A stretch of DNA of 64,000 nucleotides from Massilia sp. WG5 (GCF_001412595.2 NZ_CP012640.2:1984001-2048000); one strand, 5' to 3'. Positions 28,146 to 36,919 are shown, counted from the first letter of the stretch. Program-made: numbers and translations. The notes: generated from the sequence alone by a model not told the origin.

Positions 28146-29495
28146 TCAGACCGGAAAGCGCACCGTCGCCGCCAGCCCCTTCAGGCGCTCGGATTCTCCC
28201 AGCACCAGCGTCGCTCCATGCCGCTCGGCGATCGCCTTGATGATGGCCAGGCCCAGGCCCGAGCCGGCGGCCTCGCTGCCGGGCACGCGGTAGAAGCGGT
28301 CGAACACGCGCTCGCGCTCCTCGGCCGGGATGCCGGGGCCGCTGTCCTCGATGGTGACGCTCATGGCGCCCTGCTCCGCCGCCACCGACACGTCGACCGT
28401 GCCGCCGGCCGGGGTGTACTTGATCGCATTGTCGACCAGGTTGCGCAGCAGGATCATCAGCGCTTCCGGCTGGCCTTCGACCTCGCCGCCGTCGGCGCGC
28501 TGCAGGCCGAGGTCGATGTGCTTGTTCTGCGCCACGCCGATCAGGTCGGCCACCGCGCGCTTGGCGAGGTCGGCCAGCACCACCGGCTGGTGCGGCGCGG
28601 CGCTGGCTTCCTGGCGCGCCAGCACCAGCAGCTGCTCGACCAGGCGGGTCGCGCGCTCGATGCCGGCCGACAGGCGCGACACCGCCAGCTTGCGCGCTTC
28701 GAGGCTGTCGGCGCGGCTGTCGGAACGTTCCAGGCTCTGCACCTGCAGCTTGAGCGCGGCCAGCGGCGTGCGCAGCTCGTGGGCGGCGTCGGCCACGAAA
28801 GTCTGCTGGGTGTCGAAGGCCTGGCGCACGCGTCCGAACAGCAGGTTCAGTTCCTGCACCAGCGGCCGCACCTCGTCCGGCAGGCCGGCGTCCGACACCG
28901 GCGACAGGTCGTCGGCCTGGCGCGAGGCGAGCTGCTTGCGCACGCGCGCGACCGGCTCCAGCGAGCCGCTGACCACCCACCACACGACCAGCATCAGGAT
29001 CGGCATCATCACCGCGATCGGCCCCAGGGTGCGCAAGGCCAGGCTGCTGGCCATGCTCCTGCGCACCGCCAGGTCCTGGGCCACCTGCACGGTCTGGTTA
29101 TTCGTCTGGATCGAGAAGATGCGGTAGGTCGTGCCGTTCGCGCGCACGTTGGAAAAGCCGAGCACCGCGCGCTGCGGCAGGCGCGCGTGCGAGACGCTGC
29201 GGAACACCTGCACGCCGTCCGGCGACCAGACCTGCACCACCAGGTCGTCGTTGCCGGTCAGGGGCGTGTCGACATTGCCGGCTTCCTCGCTGTTGGCCAG
29301 CGGGACGCGCGAGCGCAGCGACAGCGCCATCTGCTGCATGTGGTAGTCGAAGATCTGGTCGGCGTCGGCCAGCGCGGAGCGGTAGGCGATCGAGGCCTGG
29401 GCGACGGCGGCGATGGTGATCGCGGCCAGCAGGTACCACAGCAGGCGGCCGCGCAGGGAATGGGTGAGCTTGACCTTGGTTTTACCGGGACTCAT
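28146..29495 (-). CDS. sensor histidine kinase (QseC/PmrB-like)
   Basis: This 449-residue inner-membrane sensor has TM1 at about 18-40, a periplasmic loop of about 130 residues, TM2 at about 172-195 and a HAMP region. The catalytic part has the H-box ADAAHELRTPLAALKLQ, the N-box NLVDNAIKYTP, DSGPGIP and GSGLGLAI. It autophosphorylates and phosphorylates the response regulator encoded just upstream. The genes overlap by 4 bp (ATGA). The signal is unknown. The pair is next to the HtrA gene, pointing to envelope stress or metal sensing. Confidence 0.93.
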   Translation of the reverse strand: MSPGKTKVKLTHSLRGRLLWYLLAAITIAAVAQASIAYRSALADADQIFDYHMQQMALSLRSRVPLANSEEAGNVDTPLTGNDDLVVQVWSPDGVQVFRSVSHARLPQRAVLGFSNVRANGTTYRIFSIQTNNQTVQVAQDLAVRRSMASSLALRTLGPIAVMMPILMLVVWWVVSGSLEPVARVRKQLASRQADDLSPVSDAGLPDEVRPLVQELNLLFGRVRQAFDTQQTFVADAAHELRTPLAALKLQVQSLERSDSRADSLEARKLAVSRLSAGIERATRLVEQLLVLARQEASAAPHQPVVLADLAKRAVADLIGVAQNKHIDLGLQRADGGEVEGQPEALMILLRNLVDNAIKYTPAGGTVDVSVAAEQGAMSVTIEDSGPGIPAEERERVFDRFYRVPGSEAAGSGLGLAIIKAIAERHGATLVLGESERLKGLAATVRFPV

Positions 29496-30154
29496 GCCTT
29501 CGGCACCATGTAACCCACGCCGCGCACGTTCTGGATCAGGTCACTGCCGAGTTTCTTGCGCAGCCCGTGGATGTAGACTTCCACCGCATTGCTGCTGACT
29601 TCGTCGCGCCAGCTGTACAGTTTTTCTTCCAGCTGCGCCCGCGACAGCACCGCGCCCGGACGGGCGACCAGCGCTTCCAGCACGGCCCACTCGCGCGCGG
29701 ACAGCACGACCGGCTGGCCATCGACCAGGGTCTCGCGGGTGGCGGGGTTGACGGAAATGTTCTTGTATTCGAAGACGGGTTCGGCGCGCCCGGCGGCGCG
29801 CCGCATCAGCGCACGGATGCGCGCCAGCAGTTCGTCGAGGTCGTAGGGCTTGAGGACGTAGTCGTCGGCGCCGGCATCGAGGCCGGCGATGCGCTGGGCG
29901 ACGGAATCGCGCGCGGTGGCAACTAGGACGGGCGTGCGGTCCTTGCGGGCCCGCATCGTGCGGAGCACCTCGAGCCCATCCTTGCGCGGCAGGCCCAGGT
30001 CGAGCAGCACCAGGTCGTAGTTCTGGTTCTGCATCAGGGCCGTGTCGGCCATCTCGCCGTCCTTGACCCAGTCAACGGCGTAGTGCTCGGCCCTGAGCAG
30101 GTCGAGCACCACTTCGCCGATCATCGTATCGTCTTCCACCAGCAACAGCCGCAT
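29492..30154 (-). CDS. OmpR-family response regulator (QseB/PmrA-like)
   Basis: This 220-residue regulator has a receiver domain (MRLLLVEDD, phosphoacceptor Asp in LVLLDLGLP, Lys in YVLKPYD) and a winged-helix DNA-binding domain (about 125-220) ending ELEEKLYSW... NAVEVYIHGLRKKLG. ATG 30154 is used since GGGGAT precedes it; a longer frame to 30181 is unlikely. PmrA-type direct repeats lie in its own upstream region and upstream of the protease gene, so it probably regulates both. Confidence 0.93.
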   Translation of the reverse strand: MRLLLVEDDTMIGEVVLDLLRAEHYAVDWVKDGEMADTALMQNQNYDLVLLDLGLPRKDGLEVLRTMRARKDRTPVLVATARDSVAQRIAGLDAGADDYVLKPYDLDELLARIRALMRRAAGRAEPVFEYKNISVNPATRETLVDGQPVVLSAREWAVLEALVARPGAVLSRAQLEEKLYSWRDEVSSNAVEVYIHGLRKKLGSDLIQNVRGVGYMVPKA

Positions 30155-30224
30155 CAAATCCCCCGATTCTATGAAACCCATGCGGATAGAAGAAACTTGC
30201 GAGCTTTTAGTTTACTGGAGGGAC

Positions 30225-30253
30225 CTTAATCCCCCCTTAAACAGACCCTTAAG
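30225..30253. promoter_or_regulatory. PmrA/QseB-type direct-repeat box array before the regulator operon
   Basis: CTTAAT at 30225 and CTTAAA at 30236 are hexamers with 5-bp spacing, which is the PmrA-box architecture; CTTAAG follows at 30248. A further related CTTAGC at 30259 again has 5-bp spacing to CTTAAG, but it enters the protease stop. The array lies between the protease 3' end and the regulator start and suggests autoregulation. Confidence 0.65.
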
Positions 30254-30259
30254 CAATCC

Positions 30260-31792
30260 TTAGCCGATCCGGACGGGGAAGAAGATTTTGTCATCTCCGC
30301 GCTGGATCAGCAAGGCGACCGACTTGCTGGACTTGCCGACCGCGTCGCGCACCTGCTCGACGCTGTTGACCGCCTTGCCGTTCACCGACAGCAGCACGTC
30401 ACCCGGCTGGATGCCGGCCACCTGCGCCGGGCCGCCCGCATCCTCGATCAGCAGGCCGCTGGCGATGCCGGACTGGCGGCGCTCGAGCGGATCCAGCGGA
30501 CGCAGGGCCAGGCCGAGCTTGGCGCCCTTGTCGACGCTGGCCAGGCTGTCGCGGCCAGCCGGATCCGGCTTGTCGTTGGCATTCGCCAGGGTCGCGTTCA
30601 GCTGGACGATCTTACCGTCGCGCCAGACGTCGAGCGCGATCCTGTCGCCCGGCTTGGCAACCGACACGATGCCGGTCAGGTCGCCGCCGGCGACGATCGG
30701 CTGGCCATTGATCTTGCGGATCACGTCGCCCGGCTTGAGGCCGGCCTTGTCGGCCGCGCCGCCGCGCTCGACGTTCGAGACCAGCGCGCCTTCCGGCGTC
30801 TCCAGCTTGAACGAATCGGCGAAGCCCTGGCCCACATCCTGGATCATGACGCCCAGCTTGGCATGCTGCACCTTGCCGGTGGTGACGATCTGGTCCTTGA
30901 TGCGTACCGCGACGTCGATCGGGATCGCGAACGACAGGCCCTGGTAGCCGCCGGTCTGGCTGTAGATCTGCGAGTTGATGCCGACCACCTCGCCGCGCGT
31001 GTTGAACAGCGGGCCGCCCGAGTTACCCGGGTTGACCGCGACGTCGGTCTGGATGAAGGGCACCTGGTCGCCCGGCAGCGAGCGGCCTTTCGCGCTCACC
31101 ACGCCGGCCGTCACGCTGCTTTCCAGGCCGTAGGGCGAGCCGATCGCCAGCACCCATTCGCCGACCTGCAGGTTGCGGGTGTTACCGATCGGGACCACCG
31201 GCAGGTTCTTGGCGTCGATCTTCAGCACGGCGACGTCGGTTTTCGGGTCCGAGCCCAGGACTTTGGCGCGGTATTCGCGGCGGTCCTGCAGCTTGACCGT
31301 GACTTCGTCGGCATCGCGCACCACGTGCGCGTTGGTCAGGATGACGCCGTCCGGGCTCACGATGAAGCCCGATCCAGCGCCGTAAACGAGTTCGCGCCCG
31401 CCTCCGTTGCCGCCGCGTGGCTGCTGCGGCTGGAAGCGGCGGAAGAATTCGTAGAAAGGATCGTCCTCGTCGACCTGCGGCATCTGCTGGCGCTGCGACA
31501 CCTTGGTGGTGCCGACGACGCGCACGTTCACCACAGCCGGGCCGTTGTGCGAGACGATCCTGGTAAAGTCGGGCAAGCCCACGGCGGCCGGATTGCCGGC
31601 CACCGGGGCCGGGGTCGCGGCGACCGGAGCTTGTGCGGGCGCCTGCGCCTGCGCGACAGCTTCGGCGGCGGCGACGGCGTTGTTGTGATTGACTGCAACC
31701 GCGCCCACCGCTCCGCCAATGACACCGGCCGCGCAAAGGGCCAGGGTGAGACGTTTTGCGGTGATGGCGGTAACTGCACCTTCGGTAGCCAT
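30260..31792 (-). CDS. HtrA/DegP-family periplasmic serine protease
   Basis: This 510-residue Do-like protease and chaperone degrades misfolded envelope proteins. An N-terminal hydrophobic segment (about 14-34) serves as signal or anchor, followed by an Ala/Pro-rich linker. The trypsin-like domain has the triad His156 (LTNAHVV), Asp186 (TDVAVLKI) and Ser258 (GNSGGPL). Two PDZ domains follow (about 305-400 and 410-505). Its promoter region carries the same direct-repeat box as the downstream two-component operon, so it is probably a target of that regulator. Confidence 0.95.
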   Translation of the reverse strand: MATEGAVTAITAKRLTLALCAAGVIGGAVGAVAVNHNNAVAAAEAVAQAQAPAQAPVAATPAPVAGNPAAVGLPDFTRIVSHNGPAVVNVRVVGTTKVSQRQQMPQVDEDDPFYEFFRRFQPQQPRGGNGGGRELVYGAGSGFIVSPDGVILTNAHVVRDADEVTVKLQDRREYRAKVLGSDPKTDVAVLKIDAKNLPVVPIGNTRNLQVGEWVLAIGSPYGLESSVTAGVVSAKGRSLPGDQVPFIQTDVAVNPGNSGGPLFNTRGEVVGINSQIYSQTGGYQGLSFAIPIDVAVRIKDQIVTTGKVQHAKLGVMIQDVGQGFADSFKLETPEGALVSNVERGGAADKAGLKPGDVIRKINGQPIVAGGDLTGIVSVAKPGDRIALDVWRDGKIVQLNATLANANDKPDPAGRDSLASVDKGAKLGLALRPLDPLERRQSGIASGLLIEDAGGPAQVAGIQPGDVLLSVNGKAVNSVEQVRDAVGKSSKSVALLIQRGDDKIFFPVRIG

Positions 31793-31864
31793 GTACGTAC
31801 TCCCAGATTGGAAAAGTGGTTTGTGGAGACTGCTTTTTTGGTGCGATCAGTTTCTCGCAGCAGC

Positions 31865-31881
31865 CTTAAATCACTCTTAAG
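31865..31881. promoter_or_regulatory. PmrA/QseB-type box upstream of the HtrA gene
   Basis: CTTAAATCACTCTTAAG is two hexamers (CTTAAA, CTTAAG) with a 5-bp spacer, 72 bp upstream of the protease start. The spacing and sequence equal those of the box before the response regulator gene. Confidence 0.6.
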
Positions 31882-31918
31882 CTTGAGCTTGGATACGCTT
31901 ACGCCCAGCTTAAGCAGG

Positions 31919-31999
31919 GTGGGCACCACGTGCCCACGCGGACGTAAAAAGAGGCGCTCGTGGCGCCTCGTCTTTCATTGGTGGGCAGGGACTGCCCAC
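31919..31999. repeat. paired GTGGGCA hairpins around the terminator
   Basis: Two 19-bp palindromes, 31919-31937 and 31981-31999, share the arms GTGGGCA and TGCCCAC around different 5-nt centres. They bracket the terminator of the hsp20 gene. They may be a small duplicated element or add to termination. Confidence 0.55.
31946..31969 (-). terminator. rho-independent terminator of the hsp20 gene
   Basis: On the minus strand the stem-loop GAGGCGC-CACGA-GCGCCTC is followed directly by five Ts. It lies about 40 bp past the hsp20 stop and separates it from the protease promoter. Confidence 0.85.
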
Positions 32000-32008
32000 C
32001 TGCGTCGC

Positions 32009-32485
32009 TTACGCGGCGTGCTGTTGCTGTTGCGGCTGCTCCAGCACTTGCACGTTGTCGGTGTTGCCGTTGGCGTCCGCGATCGCGATCTTGCGCGGCT
32101 TCAGGGCCTCGGGCACTTCGCGCACCAGTTCGATGGTGAGGATGCCGTTGTCGAAGCCGGCGCTGACGACCTTCACGTGGTTGGCCAGCTGGAAGCGCTG
32201 CTCGAAATCGCGCTGGGCGATACCGCGGTGCAGGTAGTGACGCTGGACCTCGTCTTTCTGCTTGCGGCCGGTCACGTGCAGGGTGTCGCGTTCGGAGACG
32301 ATCTCGATCTCGTCGCGGCTGAAGCCGGCAAGCGCCATCACGATGCGGTATTTGTCTTCGCTGACCAGTTCGACGTTGTACGGCGGGTAGCTCGGCGCGG
32401 CTTCGGCGCGCTGCTCGAGCATATTCACCAGGCGGTCGAAGCCGATGGCGGAACGATACAGGGGAGTCAGGTCAAAAGTACGCAT
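32009..32485 (-). CDS. Hsp20/alpha-crystallin small heat-shock protein (IbpA-like)
   Basis: This 158-residue small chaperone holds unfolding proteins in a refoldable state. The alpha-crystallin domain spans about 35-135 (YPPYNVELVSEDKYRIVMALAGF, HYLHRGIAQRDFEQRF, DNGILTIELVREVPE), and the N-terminus MRTFDLTPLYRSAIGFDRL is that of IbpA. It ends in a Gln/His-rich tail. A perfect sigma-32 -35 element lies upstream, and AAGGATA precedes the start. The C-terminal IxI oligomerisation motif appears as KIAIAD. Confidence 0.95.
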   Translation of the reverse strand: MRTFDLTPLYRSAIGFDRLVNMLEQRAEAAPSYPPYNVELVSEDKYRIVMALAGFSRDEIEIVSERDTLHVTGRKQKDEVQRHYLHRGIAQRDFEQRFQLANHVKVVSAGFDNGILTIELVREVPEALKPRKIAIADANGNTDNVQVLEQPQQQQHAA

Positions 32486-32554
32486 GATGAAATATCCTTT
32501 TAAGGTTAAGCGATAAGTTTCCGGACCTCATCGTGAGCATCCGGTGAGACCAAT

Positions 32555-32581
32555 CTAATGCCATCCCCACCCGTTTTCAAG
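32555..32581 (-). promoter_or_regulatory. candidate sigma-32 heat-shock promoter
   Basis: On the minus strand CTTGAAA, a perfect sigma-32 -35 element (32575-32581), is followed after 14 bp by CATTAG (32555-32560), a partial match to the CCCCATNTA -10 element. It lies about 70 bp upstream of the hsp20 start. Confidence 0.55.
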
Positions 32582-32715
32582 ACATACGAAATATCGTTTT
32601 TAATTAACTTTTTCGAATTTTATTTGCATCGATGCATCAGAGCATCATCCTCTGCCGAGCGGTGCTACACTCGGCCACTTGTTGCATTTTTGTCCTACAT
32701 TTAACGCTTTCAGCC

Positions 32716-34641
32716 ATGACCGCACACCACTCGCATCGCCGCTTCAAGACGCTGGCTACCCGCTCCGCTTCCGCGCTCGCCCTGGCGCTCACGCTCGCCT
32801 TCCCGGCGCAAGCCGAGGTCCCGGCGCCGGTCGACCAGCCCTACCCCGGCACCATCGTCCTGAACGTCGACGCGACCAACCTGGCGCAGCAGATCTTCCG
32901 CATGCGCATGAGCATTCCGGTCAAGCCGGGCCCGCTGACCCTGCTGTATCCGCAGTGGCTGCCGGCCAACCACGGCCCGAACGGCCCGATCACCCAGCTG
33001 GCCGGCCTGAAGTTCACGGCCAACGGCAAGCCGGTCGAATGGACCCGGGATCCGGTGCAGGTGTTCGCCTTCCACGTGAACGTCCCGGAAGGCGCGAGCG
33101 TGCTGGAAGCGGAGTACCAGTACCTGTCGCCGCTCGACGGCGCGCAGGGCCGCATCACCATGACCGACGAGATCCTCGGCGTGCAGTGGCCCTCGGTGAC
33201 GCTGTACCCGGCCGGCTATGTGGCGCGCCGCATCACGGTGCAGCCGAACCTGAAGCTGCCCGCGGGCTGGCAGTACGCCAGCGCGCTGGAAACCGACAGC
33301 CGCCAGGGCGATGAAGTCCACTTCAAGCCGCACGACCTCGAAACCCTGATCGACTCGCCGCTGTTCGCCGGCCACTACTACAAGCAGTTCGACCTCGACC
33401 CCGGCGCCAGGGTGCCGGTGCGCCTGAACGTCTTCGCCGACACGCCGGAGAGCCTGGAAGCCAAGCCGGAGCAGATCGAACCGCACCGCAAGCTGGTCCA
33501 GCAGGCGTATAAACTGTTCGGCTCGCACCACTACAAGCATTACGACTTCCTGTTCGCGCTGTCGGACGAATTCGGCGGCATCGGCCGCGAACACCACCAG
33601 TCGAGCGAGAACGGCGTCAAGCCGGGCTACTTCACGGAGTGGGCCAAGGGCGAAGCCGGGCGCGACCTGCTGCCGCACGAGTACACCCACTCCTGGGACG
33701 GCAAGTTCCGCCGCCCGGCCGGCCAAAACGTCCCCAACTTCAACACCCCGCTGCAGAACGAGCTGCTGTACGTCTACGAAGGCCAGACCCAGTTCTGGGG
33801 CAATGTGCTGGCCGCGCGCTCGGGCCTGGTGTCGATGGCCGGCGCGCGCGATGCGCTGGCCGCCACCGCCGCGCGCTACGACAGCGTCACCGGCCGCGCC
33901 TGGCGCGCGATGCAGGACACGGTCTACGACCCGATCCTGAATGCCCGCCGTCCGCTCGGCTGGGCCAACTGGCAGCGCAGCGAAGACTACTACTCGGAAG
34001 GCCAGCTGATCTGGCTCGACGTCGACACCCTGATCCGCGAAAAATCGGGCGAGAAGCGCTCGCTGAACGACTTCGCGCGCGCCTTCTACGGCATCGACGA
34101 CGGCAGCTTCCTGCCGGCCTATTACACCTTCGAGGACGTGGTCGCGGCCCTGAACAAGGTCCAGCCCTACGACTGGGCGACTTTCCTGCGCACGCGCCTG
34201 GACGGCCACGGCCCGGGCGCCCCGCTGGACGGCCTGGCGCGCGCCGGCTGGAAGCTGGTCTACACCGACACCCCGACCGACTACATCAAGAGCTACGACG
34301 AGCGCATCAAGGGCGCCGACCTGAGCTACTCGGTGGGCTTCACGGCGACCGCCGACGGCAACGTCCGCAACGTGATCTGGGACGGTCCGGCCTTCCGCGC
34401 CGGGCTGGCCGCCAACACCAGCATCGTCGCCGTCAACAACCACGTCTACAAGCCGGACGTGCTGAAGAAGGCAATCAAGGCGGCGAAGGACGGCAAGGAG
34501 CCGATCCAGCTGCTGGTCAAGAAGGGCAATGTGCTGCGTACGATTTCGCTGGACTACCACGGCGGCCTGCGTTACCCGCGCCTGGAGCGCGTCCCGGGCA
34601 CCAGGGACCGTCTCGAGGAGATCTATTCCGCGCTGAAGTAA
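32716..34641 (+). CDS. M61-family peptidase (glycyl aminopeptidase-like), exported
   Basis: This 641-residue zinc aminopeptidase has a signal peptide (about 1-34). It continues with an N-terminal beta domain, the metallopeptidase domain with the HExxH motif in LLPHEYTHSWDGKFRRP and the downstream Glu in YVYEGQTQFWG, and a C-terminal PDZ-like domain (about 535-620) with YSVGFTATADGNV. The length fits the family. ATG 32716 begins the signal peptide; a longer frame to 32632 lacks support. It probably acts in the periplasm. It diverges from hsp20. Confidence 0.92.
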   Translation: MTAHHSHRRFKTLATRSASALALALTLAFPAQAEVPAPVDQPYPGTIVLNVDATNLAQQIFRMRMSIPVKPGPLTLLYPQWLPANHGPNGPITQLAGLKFTANGKPVEWTRDPVQVFAFHVNVPEGASVLEAEYQYLSPLDGAQGRITMTDEILGVQWPSVTLYPAGYVARRITVQPNLKLPAGWQYASALETDSRQGDEVHFKPHDLETLIDSPLFAGHYYKQFDLDPGARVPVRLNVFADTPESLEAKPEQIEPHRKLVQQAYKLFGSHHYKHYDFLFALSDEFGGIGREHHQSSENGVKPGYFTEWAKGEAGRDLLPHEYTHSWDGKFRRPAGQNVPNFNTPLQNELLYVYEGQTQFWGNVLAARSGLVSMAGARDALAATAARYDSVTGRAWRAMQDTVYDPILNARRPLGWANWQRSEDYYSEGQLIWLDVDTLIREKSGEKRSLNDFARAFYGIDDGSFLPAYYTFEDVVAALNKVQPYDWATFLRTRLDGHGPGAPLDGLARAGWKLVYTDTPTDYIKSYDERIKGADLSYSVGFTATADGNVRNVIWDGPAFRAGLAANTSIVAVNNHVYKPDVLKKAIKAAKDGKEPIQLLVKKGNVLRTISLDYHGGLRYPRLERVPGTRDRLEEIYSALK

Positions 34642-34664
34642 GCCTTCGCCAGTAAGCCTTCGCC
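34637..34664. repeat. 14-bp tandem duplication at a gene end
   Basis: AGTAAGCCTTCGCC occurs twice in direct succession; the first copy contains the M61 gene's stop codon. It is a recent-looking slippage duplication in the 37-bp gap before the next gene. Confidence 0.8.
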
Positions 34665-34678
34665 AGAAAGGAACAGAC

Positions 34679-35164
34679 ATGGACGTGATGCCGATTTTGC
34701 CGGAAACCGAAGTCGAAGCGGCAGCGGCCCTGCACCTGGGACGCCTGCTGTTCGTGTTCGGCCGGGTGGAACTGGTCCTCGGCCAGGCGCTGGTGCATGC
34801 CGCTCCTGCCGAGGCATTCGAGCGCGAGACCGTCAGGGTCGAAAAGCTGGATTTCGACAGGAAGCTGCTTGAATTCGAAGCCGTGGTAAAGCAGCGCCAT
34901 GCGGACGACGCCGCGCTGCTGGCGCGCTGGGAGCGCTGGTTCGCGGCGGCGAAGACCCTGCGCACACTGAGGAGCGCGTTTGCGCACGGCCGCTGGGGCT
35001 TCCAGAACCTGCAGCAGCAGATCATCCATGTCTCCAGCCTGCCGGGCAACCCGAACCAGGACGAGGTCCGCTATACCCTCGCCGGATTCGTGGCGCGGAT
35101 CGCCGAGGCCGAGGACGTGGCCGAGGAGCTCTGCGCGCTGACCGCTTCCTACCGCCTGGGGTAG
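34679..35164 (+). CDS. hypothetical protein, HEPN-like helical
   Basis: This 161-residue, mostly helical soluble protein is not recognised. It has the segment LRSAFAHGRWGF, where an Arg and a His four residues later (RSAFAH) recall the Rx4-6H motif of HEPN ribonucleases, and the AHG element seen in related helical families. AAAGGAAC precedes the ATG. It runs head-on into the acetyltransferase gene, with one base between the stops. The HEPN idea is a hint only. Confidence 0.6.
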   Translation: MDVMPILPETEVEAAAALHLGRLLFVFGRVELVLGQALVHAAPAEAFERETVRVEKLDFDRKLLEFEAVVKQRHADDAALLARWERWFAAAKTLRTLRSAFAHGRWGFQNLQQQIIHVSSLPGNPNQDEVRYTLAGFVARIAEAEDVAEELCALTASYRLG

Positions 35165-35165
35165 C

Positions 35166-35816
35166 TCAGGCGCCGCCCATGATCTCCGCCAGCTCGGCGG
35201 CGACCTGCTGCGCCAGCAGGTGGATGTGGTAGCCGTCGACGAAGCCGTGGTGGGCCTGCACCGAGAACGGCAGCTGCAGGCCACCATCCGGACCGGTGCG
35301 GAATTTGCCCCATGCCAGCGAAGGGATGTCCGGCGTGGCCAGCGAGGCCATCGGATGCTGGATCGAGGTGAAGTCCAGCCAGGGCATGCAGGTGACGAAG
35401 ACCTGGTCCTTGGCATCGCGCGGCGACATGCTGCGGTACTTCTGGTTCAGCGCCGTCATGTTCCCCGCCTCCTCGCGCGCCGCCTGGCCGTTGGCGACGA
35501 ACCGGCGCACGTCGTCCGACCAGTCGAACTGGGCGAAATTCAGGTCGAAGTGCTGGTTGACCACGGTGAAGGACGGGTGCAGGCGCTCGATGCGGATCAC
35601 CTCGCCCTCATGCACGCGGTAGCGGAAGTTCTCGACCTTCAGGACCGAGCGCAGCACCGCGAACAGCAGCACGTGGAAAGGCGCCAGCGCCTGCGCCTTG
35701 CACCAGGGCCGGAAGTCCGGCAGGTCCATCCGGAAGCACAGGTTGACCGCCGGGCTCTCCATGCGGTCGAAGAACTCGAAGCGGTCGCGCCGCCGTTCAA
35801 ACCCCCGTTCAAACAT
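35166..35816 (-). CDS. chloramphenicol acetyltransferase-like protein
   Basis: This 216-residue protein has the trimeric CatA fold: FFDRMESPAVNLCFRMD at the start and the catalytic His block HHGFVDGYHIHLLAQQ near the C-terminus (HHxxxDGxH). Chromosomal members often act on other small substrates, so chloramphenicol resistance is not implied. The start overlaps the end of the hydrolase gene by 8 bp, so they are co-expressed. The N-terminus (MFERGFERRRDRF) contains a small duplication. Confidence 0.88.
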   Translation of the reverse strand: MFERGFERRRDRFEFFDRMESPAVNLCFRMDLPDFRPWCKAQALAPFHVLLFAVLRSVLKVENFRYRVHEGEVIRIERLHPSFTVVNQHFDLNFAQFDWSDDVRRFVANGQAAREEAGNMTALNQKYRSMSPRDAKDQVFVTCMPWLDFTSIQHPMASLATPDIPSLAWGKFRTGPDGGLQLPFSVQAHHGFVDGYHIHLLAQQVAAELAEIMGGA

Positions 35817-36564
35817 AGCGCGCGCTCCAGGCCGCGATCACGCTCGCCACATAGGCCGCGTCTTCCTTGCCCGTGACGAGATGGTCGATGCCGTCCAGCG
35901 AGACGAAGCTCTTCGGATGCTGGGCGATGCCGAAGATGCGGCTGGCGTTGTCGACGTCGACGGTGCCGTCCTGCGGCGCATGCATCACCATCAGCGCACG
36001 GCCCAGGCCGGCGATCCGCTCGTGCAACTGGTGCCGGGTCGCATCCTCGACGAAGTGCTGGCGGATATTGAAGTCGCGGCCGGCCAGGCGCACGCGCGCC
36101 TCGCCCAGCTGCTCGATGGTGTCGACGTGCTCGGACAGCAGCTTGTCGACCACGTAATGCGGATCGCTCGGCGCGGCGATCGTCACCACGGCCGTCGATT
36201 CGGGAATGCGGTGGGCCGCCGCCAGCACCGCGGTGCCGCCCAGGCTGTGGCCGATGAGGAGCCTGGGCGCGGCGAATGTCCGGCGCAGGAAGTCGGCGGC
36301 GGCGACCAGGTCTTCGACGTTGGACGAAAAATTCGTGTCGGCGAATTTGCCGTGGCTGTTGCCGAGACCGGCGAAGTCGAAGCGCAGCACGGCCACGCCG
36401 AGGTCGGCCAGGCCCTGCGAAATGCGGGTCGCGGCCAGGACGTCCTTGCTGCAGGTAAAACAGTGGGCAAACAGCCCGTAGGCGCGCGGCGGGCCGTCCG
36501 GCGCGTCGAGCTTGGCCGAGATCTTGCCGTGCGGGCCCTGGAAATCCATGCGTTCGGTGAGCAT
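35809..36564 (-). CDS. alpha/beta hydrolase
   Basis: This 251-residue alpha/beta hydrolase carries the nucleophile elbow GHSLGG (Ser at about 109), an oxyanion region HCFTCSKD, acid residue DGTVD (about 200) and the C-terminal His in DGIDHLV. This subgroup often stands alone or fused to OsmC domains. The substrate is unknown. It forms an operon with the acetyltransferase gene. Confidence 0.9.
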   Translation of the reverse strand: MLTERMDFQGPHGKISAKLDAPDGPPRAYGLFAHCFTCSKDVLAATRISQGLADLGVAVLRFDFAGLGNSHGKFADTNFSSNVEDLVAAADFLRRTFAAPRLLIGHSLGGTAVLAAAHRIPESTAVVTIAAPSDPHYVVDKLLSEHVDTIEQLGEARVRLAGRDFNIRQHFVEDATRHQLHERIAGLGRALMVMHAPQDGTVDVDNASRIFGIAQHPKSFVSLDGIDHLVTGKEDAAYVASVIAAWSARYV

Positions 36565-36635
36565 CTGTTTCTGTACTTGCTGGAGAAGGCGCCACTGTGC
36601 ACGGAATCAATGAAGCTTGCAACTCGCTTGCGAAA

Positions 36636-36917
36636 TCACTCACGGATCTGCAAGTTGTTGTCCCTGGCGAAATTCACGACAAAGTGATAAGCCAGGGGCT
36701 CGACGCTCTTCAAGGCATGGTTGACCACCACGGCCTTGACGCCATTCACCATCGTTGGTTGCACATAGCGGGAATAGCGCAGGTGCGCGTTCGGACCGTT
36801 GCCGGCAGGCGGCCCGAAGCAGGACATGACACCGCACAGGCGCTCCGCCCAGTCGCTGGGGCGGAACTGCCTGCCGTCCTGGGTCACGCCCAGGATGATG
36901 AACTCGTCGGATTTCAA
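36636..36917 (-). CDS. DUF3579 protein
   Basis: This small protein of about 93 residues matches DUF3579, a beta/gammaproteobacterial family of unknown role: EFIILGVTQDGRQFRPSDWAERL, then RYSRYVQP and the C-terminal FARDNNLQIRE. The best start is TTG 36917, three bases after the porin stop; no ribosome site is visible, so translation may depend on ribosomes finishing the porin. It is the last gene of the ABC/porin operon. Confidence 0.7.
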   Translation of the reverse strand: MKSDEFIILGVTQDGRQFRPSDWAERLCGVMSCFGPPAGNGPNAHLRYSRYVQPTMVNGVKAVVVNHALKSVEPLAYHFVVNFARDNNLQIRE

Positions 36918-36919
36918 TA

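Noticed and set aside
35166..35816. A chloramphenicol resistance determinant
   Set aside because: The fold and catalytic His are those of CatA, but chromosomal relatives often act on other substrates. Only a CAT-like acetyltransferase is claimed.
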